Assembly: GCA_002189035.1 (NCBI GenBank)
Contig: NEEC01000024.1
Coordinates: 1 to 64,000, forward strand
Source: Utricularia gibba
Lineage: Eukaryota > Streptophyta > Magnoliopsida > Lamiales > Lentibulariaceae
Direction: 5' to 3'
DNA: 64,000 nucleotides
The number at the start of each line of letters is the position of its first letter. Position 1 is the first letter of the stretch. The notes beneath the pieces were generated by a model. That model made no database searches. It was not told the origin of the DNA and saw only the letters and a program-made list of their open reading frames with translations. The translations under genes and the position numbers were made by a program. Below are positions 50,301-62,452 of this stretch, piece after piece.

Positions 50301-53300
50301 ACTTCGTTCTGACCCAAGATTCGGTCTGACTCCTTTTTCACATCGGGTGCTACTCGACGAAAATCGTGATTATTGAAGTTAGGATGTCATAAGCACCCAA
50401 AATGGTTTTCTCAACCGCATGCTTTATCTGAGGAGGCGCTCTCGTGGGGCAACGGTATCGAGAAGGAGGTCGAGTCGAGCTCGGGCCCATAGTCATTTGT
50501 GGCTCGGCAAAAAACTTGATGCATTTCTTAACGTTGGGTTTTAATTGGCTGCCTACATGGTTTCTCAAGGAAAAGCTTGTCGTTTTTGGGCGGGTGATGT
50601 CGTTGTGAACTTCGTTCTGACCCAAGGTTCGGTCTGACTCCTTTTTACATCGGGTGCTACTCGACGAAAATCGTGATGCACTTATTGAAGTTAGGATGTC
50701 ATAAGCACCCAAAATGGTTTTCTCAACCGCATGCTTTATATTTGAGGAGGCGCTCTCGTGGGGCAACGGTATCGAGAAGGAGGTCGAGTCGAGCTCGGGC
50801 CCATAGTCATTTGTGGCTCGGCAAAAAACTTGATGCATTTTTAACGTTGGGTTTTAATTGGCTGCCTACATGGTTTCTCAAGGAAAAGCTTGTCGTTTTT
50901 GGGCGGGTGATGTCGTTGTGAACTTCGTTCTGACCCAAGGTTCGGTCTGACTCCTTTTTCCACATCGGGTGCTACTCGACGAAAATCGTGATGCTTATTG
51001 AAGTTAGGATGTCATAAGCACCCAAAATGGTTTTCTCAACCGCATGCTTTATATTGAGGAGGCGCTCTCGTGGGGCAACGGTATCGAGAAGGAGGTCGAG
51101 TCGAGCTCGGGCCCATAGTCATTTGTGCTCGGCAAAAAACTTGATGCATTTCTTAACGTTGGGTTTTAATTGGCTGCCTACATGGTTTCTCAAGGAAAAG
51201 CTTGTCGTTTTTGGGCGGGTGATGTCGTTGTGAACTTCGTTCTGACCCAAGGTTCGGTCTGACTCCTTTCCACATCGGGTCCTACTCGACGAAAATCGTG
51301 CTGCACTTATTGAAGTTAGGATGTCATGAGCACCCAAAATGGTTTTCTCAACCGCATGCTTTATATCTGAGGAGGCGCTCTCGTGGGGCAACGGTATCGA
51401 GAAGGAGGTCGAGTCGAGCTCGGGCCCATAGTCATTTGTGGCTCGGCAAAAAACTTGATGCATTTTTTAACGTTGGGTTTTAATTGGCTGCCTACATGGT
51501 TTCTCAAGGAAAAGCTTGTCGTTTTTGGGCGGGTGATGTCGTTGTGAACTTCGTTCTGACCCAAGATTCGGTCTGACTCCTTTTTCCACATCGGGTCCTA
51601 CTCGACGAAAATCGTGATGCACTTATTGAAGTTAGGATGTCATAAGCACCCAAAATGGTTTTCTCAACCGCATGCTTTATATCTGAGGCGCTCTCGTGGG
51701 GCAACGGTATCGAGAAGGAGGTCGAGTCGAGCTCGGGCCCATAGTCATTTGTGGCTCGCAAAAAACTTGATGCATTTTTAACGTTGGGTTTTAATTGGCT
51801 GCCTACATGGTTTCTCAAGGAAAAGCTTGTCGTTTTTGGGCGGGTGATGTCGTTGTGAACTTCGTTCTGACCCAAGGTTCGGTCTGACTCCTTTCCACAT
51901 CGGGTCTACTCGACGAAAATCGTGCTTATTGAAGTTAGGATGTCATAAGCACCCAAAATGGTTTTCTCAACCGCATGCTTTATATTGAGGCGCTCTCGTG
52001 GGGCAACGGTATCGAGAAGGAGGTCGAGTCGAGCTCGGGCCCATAGTCATTTGTGGCTCGGCAAAAAACTTGATGCATTTTTAACGTTGGGTTTTAATTG
52101 GCTGCCTACATGGTTTCTCAAGGAAAAGCTTGTCGTTTTTGGGCGGGTGATGTCGTTGTGAACTTCGTTCTGACCCAAGTTCGGTCTGACTCCTTTTTCC
52201 ACATCGGGTGCTACTCGACGAAAATCGTGATGCACTTATTGAAGTTAGGATGTCATAAGCACCCAAAATGGTTTTCTCAACCGCATGCTTTATAGGCGCT
52301 CTCGTGGGGCAACGGTATCGAGAAGGAGGTCGAGTCGAGCTCGGGCCCATAGTCATTTGTGGCTCGGCAAAAAACTTGATGCATTTTTAACGTTGGGTTT
52401 TAATTGGCTGCCTACATGGTTTCTCAAGGAAAAGCTTGTCGTTTTTGGGCGGGTGATGTCGTTGTGAACTTCGTTCTGACCCAAGGTTCGGTCTGACTCC
52501 TTTGCCACATCGGGTCCTACTCGACGAAAATCGTGATGCACTTATTGAAGTTAGGATGTCATAAGCACCCAAAATGGTTTTCTCAACCGCATGCTTTATA
52601 TTTGAGGAGGCGCTCTCGTGGGGCAACGGTATCGAGAAGGAGGTCGAGTCGAGCTCGGGCCCATAGTCATTTGTGGCTCGGCAAAAAACTTGATGCATTT
52701 CTTAACGTTGGGTTTTAATTGGCTGCCTACATGGTTTCTCAAGGAAAAGCTTGTCGTTTTTGGGCGGGTGATGTCGTTGTGAACTTCGTTCTGACCCAAG
52801 TTCGGTCTGACTCCTTTTCCACATCGGGTCCTACTCGACGAAAATCGTGATGCACTTATTGAAGTTAGGATGTCATAAGCACCCAAAATGGTTTTCTCAA
52901 CCGCATGCTTTATATTTGAGGAGGCGCTCTCGTGGGGCAACGGTATCGAGAAGGAGGTCGAGTCGAGCTCGGGCCCATAGTCATTTGTGCTCGGCAAAAA
53001 ACTTGATGCATTTCTTAACGTTGGGTTTTAATTGGCTGCCTACATGGTTTCTCAAGGAAAAGCTTGTCGTTTTTGGGCGGGTGATGTCGTTGTGAACTTC
53101 GTTCTGACCCAAGGTTCGGTCTGACTCCTTTTTCCACATCGGGTGCTACTCGACGAAAATCGTCTTATTGAAGTTAGGATGTCATAAGCACCCAAAATGG
53201 TTTTCTCAACCGCATGCTTTATATCTGAGGCGCTCTCGTGGGGCAACGGTATCGAGAAGGAGGTCGAGTCGAGCTCGGGCCCATAGTCATTTGTGGCTCG

Positions 53301-54714
53301 GCAAAAAACTTGATGCATTTTTAACGTTGGGTTTTAATTGGCTGCCTACATGGTTTCTCAAGGAAAAGCTTGTCGTTTTTGGGCGGGTGATGTCGTTGTG
53401 AACTTCGTTCTGACCCAAGGTTCGGTCTGACTCCTTTCCACATCGGGTCCTACTCGACGAAATCGTGCTGCACTTATTGAAGTTAGGATGTCATGAGCAC
53501 CCAAAATGGTTTTCTCAACCGCATGCTTTATATCTGAAGGCGCTCTCGTGGGGCAACGGTATCGAGAAGGAGGTCGAGTCGAGCTCGGGCCCATAGTCAT
53601 TTGTGGCTCGGCAAAAAACTTGATGCATTTCTTAACGTTGGGTTTTAATTGGCTGCCTACATGGTTTCTCAAGGAAAAGCTTGTCGTTTTTGGGCGGGTG
53701 ATGTCGTTGTGAACTTCGTTCTGACCCAAGTTCGGTCTGACTCCTTTTTCCACATCGGGTCTACTCGACGAAAATCGTGATGCACTTATTGAAGTTAGGA
53801 TGTCATAAGCACCCAAAATGGTTTTCTCAACCGCATGCTTTATATCTGAGGAGGCGCTCTCGTGGGGCAACGGTATCGAGAAGGAGGTCGAGTCGAGCTC
53901 GGGCCCATAGTCATTTGTGGCTCGGCAAAAAACTTGATGCATTTCTTAACGTTGGGTTTTAATTGGCTGCCTACATGGTTTCTCAAGGAAAAGCTTGTCG
54001 TTTTTGGGCGGGTGATGTCGTTGTGAACTTCGTTCTGACCCAAGATTCGGTCTGACTCCTTTTACATCGGGTCCTACTCGACGAAAATCGTGATGCACTT
54101 ATTGAAGTTAGGATGTCAAGCACCCAAAATGGTTTTCTCAACCGCATGCTTTATATCTGAGGAGGCGCTCTCGTGGGGCAACGGTATCGAGAAGGAGGTC
54201 GAGTCGAGCTCGGGCCCATAGTCATTTGTGGCTCGGCAAAAAACTTGATGCATTTCTTAACGTTGGGTTTTAATTGGCTGCCTACATGGTTTCTCAAGGA
54301 AAAGCTTGTCGTTTTTGGGCGGGTGATGTCGTTGTGAACTTCGTTCTGACCCAAGTTCGGTCTGACTCCTTTTTCCACATCGGGTCCTACTCGACGAAAA
54401 TCGTGATGCACTTATTGAAGTTAGGATGTCATAAGCACCCAAAATGGTTTTCTCAACCGCATGCTTTATATCTGAGGAGGCGCTCTCGTGGGGCAACGGT
54501 ATCGAGAAGGAGGTCGAGTCGAGCTCGGGCCCATAGTCATTTGTGGCTCGGCAAAAAACTTGATGCATTCTTAACGTTGGGTTTTAATTGGCTGCCTACA
54601 TGGTTTCTCAAGGAAAAGCTTGTCGTTTTTGGGCGGGTGATGTCGTTGTGAACTTCGTTCTGACCCAAGTTCGGTCTGACTCCTTTTCCACATCGGGTCC
54701 TACTCGACGAAAAT

Positions 54715-54891
54715 CGTCTTATTGAAGTTAGGATGTCATGTGGTTTTGCATGGAGGAGGCGAACGGTATCGATCGTCGAGCTCTAGTCATTTGTGGCTCG
54801 GCAAAAAACTTGATGCATTTCTTAACGTTCTGCCTACATGGTTTCTCAAGGAAAAGCTTGTCGTCGGGTGATGTCGTTGTGAACTTCGTTC
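54715..54891 (+). repeat. Compressed unit (231-bp spacing)
   Basis: The distance between successive TGACCC motifs here is 231 bp (54,661 to 54,892). Several segments are missing: GTCATGTGGTTTTGCATGG at 54,735, GAGGAGGCGAACGG at 54,754, GATCGTCGAGCTCTAGTC at 54,769, AACGTTCTGCCTAC at 54,825, and TTGTCGTCGGGTG at 54,858. What remains is in normal order, so this is a multiply deleted unit and not a shuffled one. Confidence 0.88.
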
Positions 54892-56029
54892 TGACCCAAG
54901 TTCGGTCTGACTCCTTTTTTACATCGGGTGCTACTCGACGAAAATCGTGCACTTATTGAAGTTAGGATGTCATAAGCACCAAAATGGTTTTCTCAACCGC
55001 ATGCTTTATATCTGAGGAGGCGCTCTCGTGGGGCAACGGTATCGAGAAGGAGGTCGAGTCGAGCTCGGGCCCATAGTCATTTGTGCTCGGCAAAAAACTT
55101 GATGCATTTTTAACGTTGGGTTTTAATTGGCTGCCTACATGGTTTTTCAAGGAAAAGCTTGTCGTTTTTGGGCGGGTGATGTCGTTGTGAACTTCGTTCT
55201 GACCCAAGGTTCGGTCTGACTCCTTTGCCACATCGGGTCCTACTCGACGAAATCGTGATGCACTTATTGAAGTTAGGATGTCATGAGCACCCAAAATGGT
55301 TTTCTCAACCGCATGCTTTATATTTGATAAGGCGCTCTCGTGGGGCAACGGTATCGAGAGGAGGTCGAGTCGAGCTCGGGCCCATAGTCATTTGTGCTCG
55401 GCAAAAAACTTGATGCATTTTTAACGTTGGGTTTTAATTGGCTGCCTACATGGTTTCTCAAGGAAAAGCTTGTCGTTTTTGGGCGGGTGATGTCGTTGTG
55501 AACTTCGTTCTGACCCAAGGTTCGGTCTGACTCCTTTGCCACATCGGGTCCTACTCGACGAAAATCGTGATGCACTTATTGAAGTTAGGATGTCATTGGT
55601 TTTCTCAACCGCATGCTTTATATCTGAGGAGGCGCTCTCGTGGGGCAACGGTATCGAGAAGGAGGTCGAGTCGAGCTCGGGCCCATAGTCATTTGTGCTC
55701 GGCAAAAAACTTGATGCATTTTTAACGTTGGGTTTTAATGGCTGCCTACATGGTTTCTCAAGGAAAAGCTTGTCGTTTTTGGGCGGGTGATGTCGTTGTG
55801 AACTTCGTTCTGACCCAAGGTTCGGTCTGACTCCTTTTTCCACATCGGGTCCTACTCGACGAAAATCGTGATGCACTTATTGAAGTTAGGATGTCATAAG
55901 CACCCAAAATGGTTTTCTCAACCGCATGCTCTGAGGAGGCGCTCTCGTGGGGCAACGGTATCGAGAAGGAGGTCGAGTCGAGCTCGGGCCCATAGTCATT
56001 TGTGGCTCGGCAAAAAACTTGATGCATTT

Positions 56030-56092
56030 TTTAACGTTGGCTGCCTACATGGTTTCTCATTGTCATGTCGTTGTGACTTCGTTCTGACCCAA
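56030..56092 (+). repeat. Compressed half-unit B
   Basis: AACGTTGG joins CTGCCTACATGG, losing GTTTTAATTGG, and TTTCTCATTGTCATGTCG then loses most of AAGGAAAAGC through GGGTG. The TGACCC-to-TGACCC distance is 274 bp (55,811 to 56,085). Neighbouring units are normal. Confidence 0.88.
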
Positions 56093-56706
56093 GTTCGGTC
56101 TGACTCCTTTTCCACATCGGGTTACTCGACGAAAATCGTGATGCACTTATTGAAGTTAGGATGTCATAAGCACCCAAAATGGTTTTCTCAACCGCATGCT
56201 TTATATCTGAGGAGGCGCTCTCGTGGGCAACGGTATCGAGCAGGTGGTCGAGTCGAGCTCGGGCCCATAGTCATTTGTGGCTCGGCAAAAAACTTGATGC
56301 ATTTCTTAACGTTGGGTTTTAATTGGCTGCCTACATGGTTTCTCAAGGAAAAGCTTGTCGTTTTTGGGCGGGTGATGTCGTTGTGAACTTCGTTCTGACC
56401 CAAGATTCGGTCTGACTCCTTTTCCACATCGGGTCTACTCGACGAAAATCGTGATGCTTATTGAAGTTAGGATGTCATAAGCACCCAAAATGGTTTTCTC
56501 AACCGCATGCTTTATATCTGAGGAGGCGCTCTCGTGGGGCAACGGTATCGAGAAGGAGGTCGAGTCGAGCTCGGGCCCATAGTCATTTGTGCTCGGCAAA
56601 AAACTTGATGCATTTCTTAACGTTGGGTTTTAATTGGCTGCCTACATGGTTTCTCAAGGAAAAGCTTGTCGTTTTTGGGCGGGTGATGTCGTTGTGAACT
56701 TCGTTC

Positions 56707-57131
56707 TGACCCAAGTTCGGTCTGAGGGTTTTCGTTTTTACATGGTGGTGCATGCTTTATATCTGAGGAGGCGCTCTCGTGGGGCAACGGTATCGAGAAG
56801 GAGTTCGAGCTCGACCTCGGCAAGATGCATTGGGGGCTGACATCCTTGTCGTTTTTGGGCCACTTCGTTCTGACCCAAGTTCGGTCTGACTCCACATCGG
56901 GTCCTACTCGACGAAATCGTGATGCACTTATTGAAGTTAGGATGTCATTAACCGCATGGATGGTATTTCTCAACCGCAGCTCATTGATAGGCGCTCTCGT
57001 GGGCATGGTATTCAGAACTTCGAGCTCGGGCCCATAGTCTTTGTGGCTTTGATGCATGGGGTTTTAAACATGGTTTCTCAAGGAAAAGCTTGTCGTTTTT
57101 GGGCGGGTGATGTCGTTGTGAACTTCGTTCT
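56707..57131 (+). repeat. Two strongly compressed and shuffled units
   Basis: Successive TGACCC motifs lie at 56,707, 56,871 and 57,131, giving spacings of 164 and 260 bp in place of 315. The first unit goes from TTCGGTCTGAGGG into TTTTCGTTTTTACATGGTGG, then half A, then TTCGAGCTCGACCTCGGC and GATGCATTGGGGGC. The second has GTCATTAACCGCATGGATGG, CAGCTCATTGATAGGCGC, GGCATGGTATTCAGAAC and GATGCATGGGGTTTTAAAC. The 164-bp spacing is close to a half-unit, but the content is scrambled, so I do not call it a surviving ancestral unit. Confidence 0.85.
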
Positions 57132-57540
57132 GACCCAAGGTTCGGTCTGACTCCTTTTCCACATCGGGTCCTACTCGACGAAAATCGTGATGCACTTATT
57201 GAAGTTAGGATGTCATAAGCACCCAAAATGGTTTTCTCAACCGCATGCTTTATATCTGAGGAGGCGCTCTCGTGGGGCAACGGTATCGAGAAGGAGGTCG
57301 AGTCGAGCTCGGGCCCATAGTCATTTGTGGCTCGGCAAAAAACTTGATGCATTTCTTAACGTTGGGTTTTAATTGGCTGCCTACATGGTTTCTCAAGGAA
57401 AAGCTTGTCGTTTTTGGGCGGGTGATGTCGTTGTGAACTTCGTTCTGACCCAAGGTTCGGTCTGACTCCTTTGCCACATCGGGTCCTACTCGACGAAAAT
57501 CGTGATGCACTTATTGAAGTTAGGATGTCATAAGCACCCA

Positions 57541-57605
57541 AAATGCTCAACCGCATGCTGAGGAGGCGCTCATGCACGGTATCGAGAAACGGTATCGAGT
57601 CGAGT
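57541..57605 (+). repeat. Rearranged segment of half-unit A
   Basis: AAATGCTCAACCGCATGC lacks GTTTT, then joins TGAGGAGGCGCTCATGCACG. ACGGTATCGAGA is followed by a second ACGGTATCGAG, and the unit continues TCGAGTCGAGC. The order is preserved, with one short duplication and several losses. Confidence 0.85.
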
Positions 57606-58084
57606 CGAGCTCGGGCCCATAGTCATTTGTGGCTCGGCAAAAAACTTGATGCATTTCTTAACGTTGGGTTTTAATTGGCTGCCTACATGGTTTCTCAAGG
57701 AAAAGCTTGTCGTTTTTGGGCGGGTGATGTCGTTGTGAACTTCGTTCTGACCCAAGGTTCGGTCTGACTCCTTTGCCACATCGGGTCCTACTCGACGAAA
57801 ATCGTGCTGCACTTATTGAAGTTAGGATGTCATGAGCACCCAAAATGGTTTTCTCAACCGCATGCTTTATATCTGAGGAGGCGCTCTCGTGGGGCAACGG
57901 TATCGAGAAGGAGGTCGAGTCGAGCTCGGGCCCATAGTCATTTGTGGCTCGGCAAAAAACTTGATGCATTTCTTAACGTTGGGTTTTAATTGGCTGCCTA
58001 CATGGTTTCTCAAGGAAAAGCTTGTCGTTTTTGGGCGGGTGATGTCGTTGTGAACTTCGTTCTGACCCAAGGTTCGGTCTGACT

Positions 58085-58125
58085 CCTTTGCACATCGGTA
58101 TCGTCGACGAGGTCGTCGTGATGCA
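58085..58125 (+). repeat. Scrambled CATCGGG-to-TCGTG segment
   Basis: In place of CACATCGGGTCCTACTCGAC the unit reads CACATCGGTATCGTCGACG followed by AGGTCGTCGTGATGC. Extra TCG-rich bases suggest slippage or switching among the many TCG motifs of the monomer. Confidence 0.8.
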
Positions 58126-61100
58126 CTTATTGAAGTTAGGATGTCATAAGCACCCAAAATGGTTTTCTCAACCGCATGCTTTATATCTGAGGAGGCGCTC
58201 TAACGGTATCGAGAAGGAGGTCGAGTCGAGCTCGGGCCCATAGTCATTTGTGGCTCGGCAAAAAACTTGATGCATTTCTTAACGTTGGGTTTTAATTGGC
58301 TGCCTACATGGTTTCTCAAGGAAAAGCTTGTCGTTTTTGGGCGGGTGATGTCGTTGTGAACTTCGTTCTGACCCAAGGTTCGGTCTGACTCCTTTTTCCA
58401 CATCGGGTCTACTCGACGAAAATCGTGATGCACTTATTGAAGTTAGGATGTCATAAGCACCCAAAATGGTTTTCTCAACCGCATGCTTTATATCTGAAGG
58501 CGCTCTCGTGGGGCAACGGTATCGAGAAGGGGTCGAGTCGAGCTCGGGCCCATAGTCATTTGTGGCTCGGCAAAAAACTTGATGCATTTCTTAACGTTGG
58601 GTTTTAATTGGCTGCCTACATGGTTTCTCAAGGAAAAGCTTGTCGTTTTTGGGCGGGTGATGTCGTTGTGAACTTCGTTCTGACCCAAGGTTCGGTCTGA
58701 CTGGGTCCTACTCGACGAAAATCGTGATGCACTTATTGAAGTTAGGATGTCATGAAGCACCCAAAATGGTTTTCTCAACCGCATGCTTTATATCTGAGGA
58801 GGCGCTCTCGTGGGGCAACGGTATCGAGAAGGAGGTCGAGTCGAGCTCGGGCCCATAGTCATTTGTGGCTCGGCAAAAAACTGATGCATTTTTAACGTTG
58901 GGTTTTAATTGGCTGCCTACATGGTTTCTCAAGGAAAAGCTTGTCGTTTTTGGGCGGGTGATGTCGTTGTGAACTTCGTTCTGACCCAAGATTCGGTCTG
59001 ACTCCTTTTTCCACATCGGGTCTACTCGACGAAAATCGTGATGCACTTATTGAAGTTAGGATGTCATAAGCACCCAAAATGGTTTTCTCAACCGCATGCT
59101 TTATATCTGAGGAGGCGCTCTCGTGGGGCAACGGTATCGAGCAGGAGGTCGAGTCGAGCTCGGGCCCATAGTCATTTGTGGCTCGTTGATGCATTTTTAA
59201 CGTTGGGTTTTAATTGGCTGCCTACATGGTTTCTCAAGGAAAAGCTTGTCGTTTTTGGGCGGGTGATGTCGTTGTGAACTTCGTTCTGACCCAAGGTTCG
59301 GTCTGACTCCTTTTTCCACATCGGGTCCTACTCGACGAAAATCGTGACTTATTGAAGTTAGGATGTCATAAGCACCCAAAATGGTTTTCTCAACCGCATG
59401 CTTTATACGCTCTCGTGGGGCAACGGTATCGAGCAGGTGGTCGAGTCGAGCTCGGGCCCATAGTCATTTGTGCTCGGCAAAAAACTTGATGCATTTCTTA
59501 ACGTTGGGTTTTAATTGGCTGCCTACATGGTTTCTCAAGGAAAAGCTTGTCGTTTTTGGGCGGGTGATGTCGTTGTGAACTTCGTTCTGACCCAAGTTCG
59601 GTCTGACTCCTTTGCCACATCGGGTCCTACTCGACGAAAATCGTGCTTATTGAAGTTAGGATGTCATAAGCACCCAAAATGGTTTTCTCAACCGCATGCT
59701 TTATATCTGAGGAGGCGCTCTCGTGGGCAACGGTATCGAGAAGGAGGTCGAGTCGAGCTCGGGCCCATAGTCATTTGTGCTCGGCAAAAAACTTGATGCA
59801 TTTCTTAACGTTGGGTTTTAATTGGCTGCCTACATGGTTTCTCAAGGAAAAGCTTGTCGTTTTTGGGCGGGTGATGTCGTTGTGAACTTCGTTCTGACCA
59901 AGGTTCGGTCTGACTCCTTTGCCACATCGGGTCCTACTCGACGAAAATCGTGATGCACTTATTGAAGTTAGGATGTCATAGCACCCAAAATGGTTTTCTC
60001 AACCGCATGCTTTATATCTGAGGAGGCGCTCTCGTGGGGCAACGGTATCGAGAAGGTGGTCGAGTCGAGCTCGGGCCCATAGTCATTTGTGGCTCGGCAA
60101 AAAACTTGATGCATTTCTTAACGTTGGGTTTTAATTGGCTGCCTACATGGTTTCTCAAGGAAAAGCTTGTCGTTTTTGGGCGGTGATGTCGTTGTGAACT
60201 TCGTTCTGACCCAAGGTTCGGTCTGACTCCTTTGCCACATCGGGTCCTACTCGACGAAAATCGTGATGCACTTATTGAAGTTAGGATGTCATGAGCACCC
60301 AAAATGGTTTTCTCAACCGCATGCTTTATATTGATAGGCGCTCTCGTGGGGCAACGGTATCGAGCAGGTGGTCGAGTCGAGCTCGGGCCCATAGTCATTT
60401 GTGGCTCGGCAAAAAACTTGATGCATTTCTTAACGTTGGGTTTTAATTGGCTGCCTACATGGTTTCTCAAGGAAAAGCTTGTCGTTTTTGGGCGGGTGAT
60501 GTCGTTGTGAACTTCGTTCTGACCCAAGGTTCGGTCTGACTCCTTTTTCCACATCGGGTCCTACTCGACGAAAATCGTGATGCACTTATTGAAGTTAGGA
60601 TGTCATAAGCACCCAAAATGGTTTTCTCAACCGCATGCTTTATATCTGAGGAGGCGCTCTCGTGGGGCAACGGTATCGAGAAGGAGGTCGAGTCGAGCTC
60701 GGGCCCATAGTCATTTGTGGCTCGGCAAAAAACTTGATGCATTTCTTAACGTTGGGTTTTAATTGGCTGCCTACATGGTTTCTCAAGGAAAAGCTTGTCG
60801 TTTTTGGGCGGGTGATGTCGTTGTGAACTTCGTTCTGACCCAAGTTCGGTCTGACTCCTTTTTCCACATCGGGTCTACTCGACGAAATCGTGATGCACTT
60901 ATTGAAGTTAGGATGTCATAAGCACCCAAAATGGTTTTCTCAACCGCATGCTTTATATCTGAGGAGGCGCTCTCGTGGGCAACGGTATCGAGTCGAGTCG
61001 GCTCGGGCCCATAGTCATTTGTGGCTCGGCAAAAAACTTGATGCATTTCTTAACGTTGGGTTTTAATTGGCTGCCTACATGGTTTCTCAAGGAAAAGCTT

Positions 61101-61320
61101 GTCGTTTTTGGGCGGGTGATGTCGTTGTGAACTTCGTTCTGACCCAAGTTCGGTCTGACTCCTTTTCCACATCGGGTCCTACTCGACGAAAATCGTGATG
61201 CACTTATTGAAGTTAGGATGTCATCACCCAAAATGGTTTTCTCAACCGCATGCTTTATATCTGAGGAGGCGCTCTCGTGGGGCAACGGTATCGAGAAGGG
61301 TCGAGTCGAGCTCGGGCCCA

Positions 61321-61545
61321 TAGTCATTTAAAAAAACTTGATGCATTTCTTAACGTTGGGTTTTAATTGGCTGCCTACATGGTTTCTCAAGGAAAAGCTT
61401 GTCGTTTTTGGGCGGGTGATGTCGTTGTGAACTTCGTTCTGACCCAAGTTCGGTCTGACTCCTTTGCCACATCGGGTCCTACTCGACGAAAATCGTGATG
61501 CACTTATTGCATTGGTTTTCTCAACCGCATGCTTTATATCGGCGC
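61321..61545 (+). repeat. Two units with block deletions
   Basis: At 61,325 CATTTAAAAAAACTTG lacks GTGGCTCGGC. At 61,504 CTTATTGCATTGGTTTTC lacks AGTTAGGATG and most of GAGCACCCAAAA, and at 61,532 GCTTTATATCGGCGC lacks TGAGGA. The flanking half-B sequence is intact. Confidence 0.87.
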
Positions 61546-62334
61546 TCTCGTGGGGCAACGGTATCGAGAGGGGTCGAGTCGAGCTCGGGCCCATAGTCAT
61601 TTGTGGCTCGGCAAAAAACTTGATGCATTTCTTAACGTTGGGTTTTAATTGGCTGCCTACATGGTTTCTCAAGGAAAAGCTTGTCGTTTTTGGGCGGGTG
61701 ATGTCGTTGTGAACTTCGTTCTGACCCAAGTTCGGTCTGACTCCTTTTTCCACATCGGGTCCTACTCGACGAAAATCGTGATGCACTTATTGAAGTTAGG
61801 ATGTCATAAGCACCCAAAATGGTTTTCTCAACCGCATGCTTTATATCTGAGGAGGCGCTCTCGTGGGGCGGTATCGAGAAGGAGGTCGAGTCGAGCTCGG
61901 CCCATAGTCATTTGTGGCTCGGCAAAAAACTTGATGCATTTCTTAACGTTGGGTTTTAATTGGCTGCCTACATGGTTTCTCAAGGAAAAGCTTGTCGTTT
62001 TTGGGCGGGTGATGTCGTTGTGAACTTCGTTCTGACCCAAGTTCGGTCTGACTCCTTTTCCACATCGGGTCTACTCGACGAAAATCGTGTTATTGAAGTT
62101 AGGATGTCATAAGCACCCAAAATGGTTTTCTCAACCGCATGCTTTATATCTGACGCTCTCGTGGGGCAACGGTATCGAGAAGGAGGTCGAGTCGAGCTCG
62201 GGCCCATAGTCATTTGTGCTCGGCAAAAAACTTGATGCATTTCTTAACGTTGGGTTTTAATTGGCTGCCTACATGGTTTCTCAAGGAAAAGCTTGTCGTT
62301 TTTGGGCGGGTGATGTCGTTGTGAACTTCGTTCT

Positions 62335-62452
62335 GACCCGGTCTGACTCCTTTGCCACATCGGGTCCTACTCGACGTCGTGATGCACTCCACCCAAAATG
62401 GTTTTCTCAACCGCATGCGGGTCTACTCGACGGAAGTCGAATAGTCGTGGCT
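62335..62452 (+). repeat. Rearranged unit at the start of the right-end zone
   Basis: GACCCGGTCTGACTCC lacks AAGTT. CTCGACGTCGTGATGCACTC then joins CACCCAAAATGG, losing the TTATTGAAG region. At 62,418 GCATGC runs into GGGTCTACTCGACGGAAGTC, copying the CTACTCGACG motif of half B into half A before returning to CGTGGCTCGGC. A B-half motif inside an A-half again suggests switching between the two halves. Confidence 0.85.

Larger units (their letters stand above)
44131..54932 (+). repeat. Nested subdomain with the GGGTGCTAC variant
   Basis: About 15 units in this interval read CATCGGGTGCTACTCG in place of GGGTCCTACTCG (for example 44,131; 45,066; 45,677; 46,602; 47,546; 50,037; 52,207; 53,144; 54,928). 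I found none outside it. They are interspersed with GGGTCC units, so the variant spread locally without fixing. The last copy lies just after the compressed unit at 54,715-54,891. Confidence 0.82.
42606..62334 (+). repeat. Block IV: about 64 units of the TTTTTCC / CATAAG type
   Basis: From 42,874 many units read CTCCTTTTTCCACATC (or CTTTTCC, CTTTCC, CTTTTTACA) where blocks I-III read CTCCTTTGCCACATC. The junction is almost always complete, but often begins CCCAAGTTCGG or CCCAAGATTCGG. CATAAG is now the majority form, GCATTTTTTAAC and GCATTTTTAAC are frequent up to about 56 kb, and TGTAGCTCGG is absent between about 44.3 and 62.7 kb. Shortened GTGCTTATTG forms recur. These markers together separate block IV from the rest of the array. 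Confidence 0.92.
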
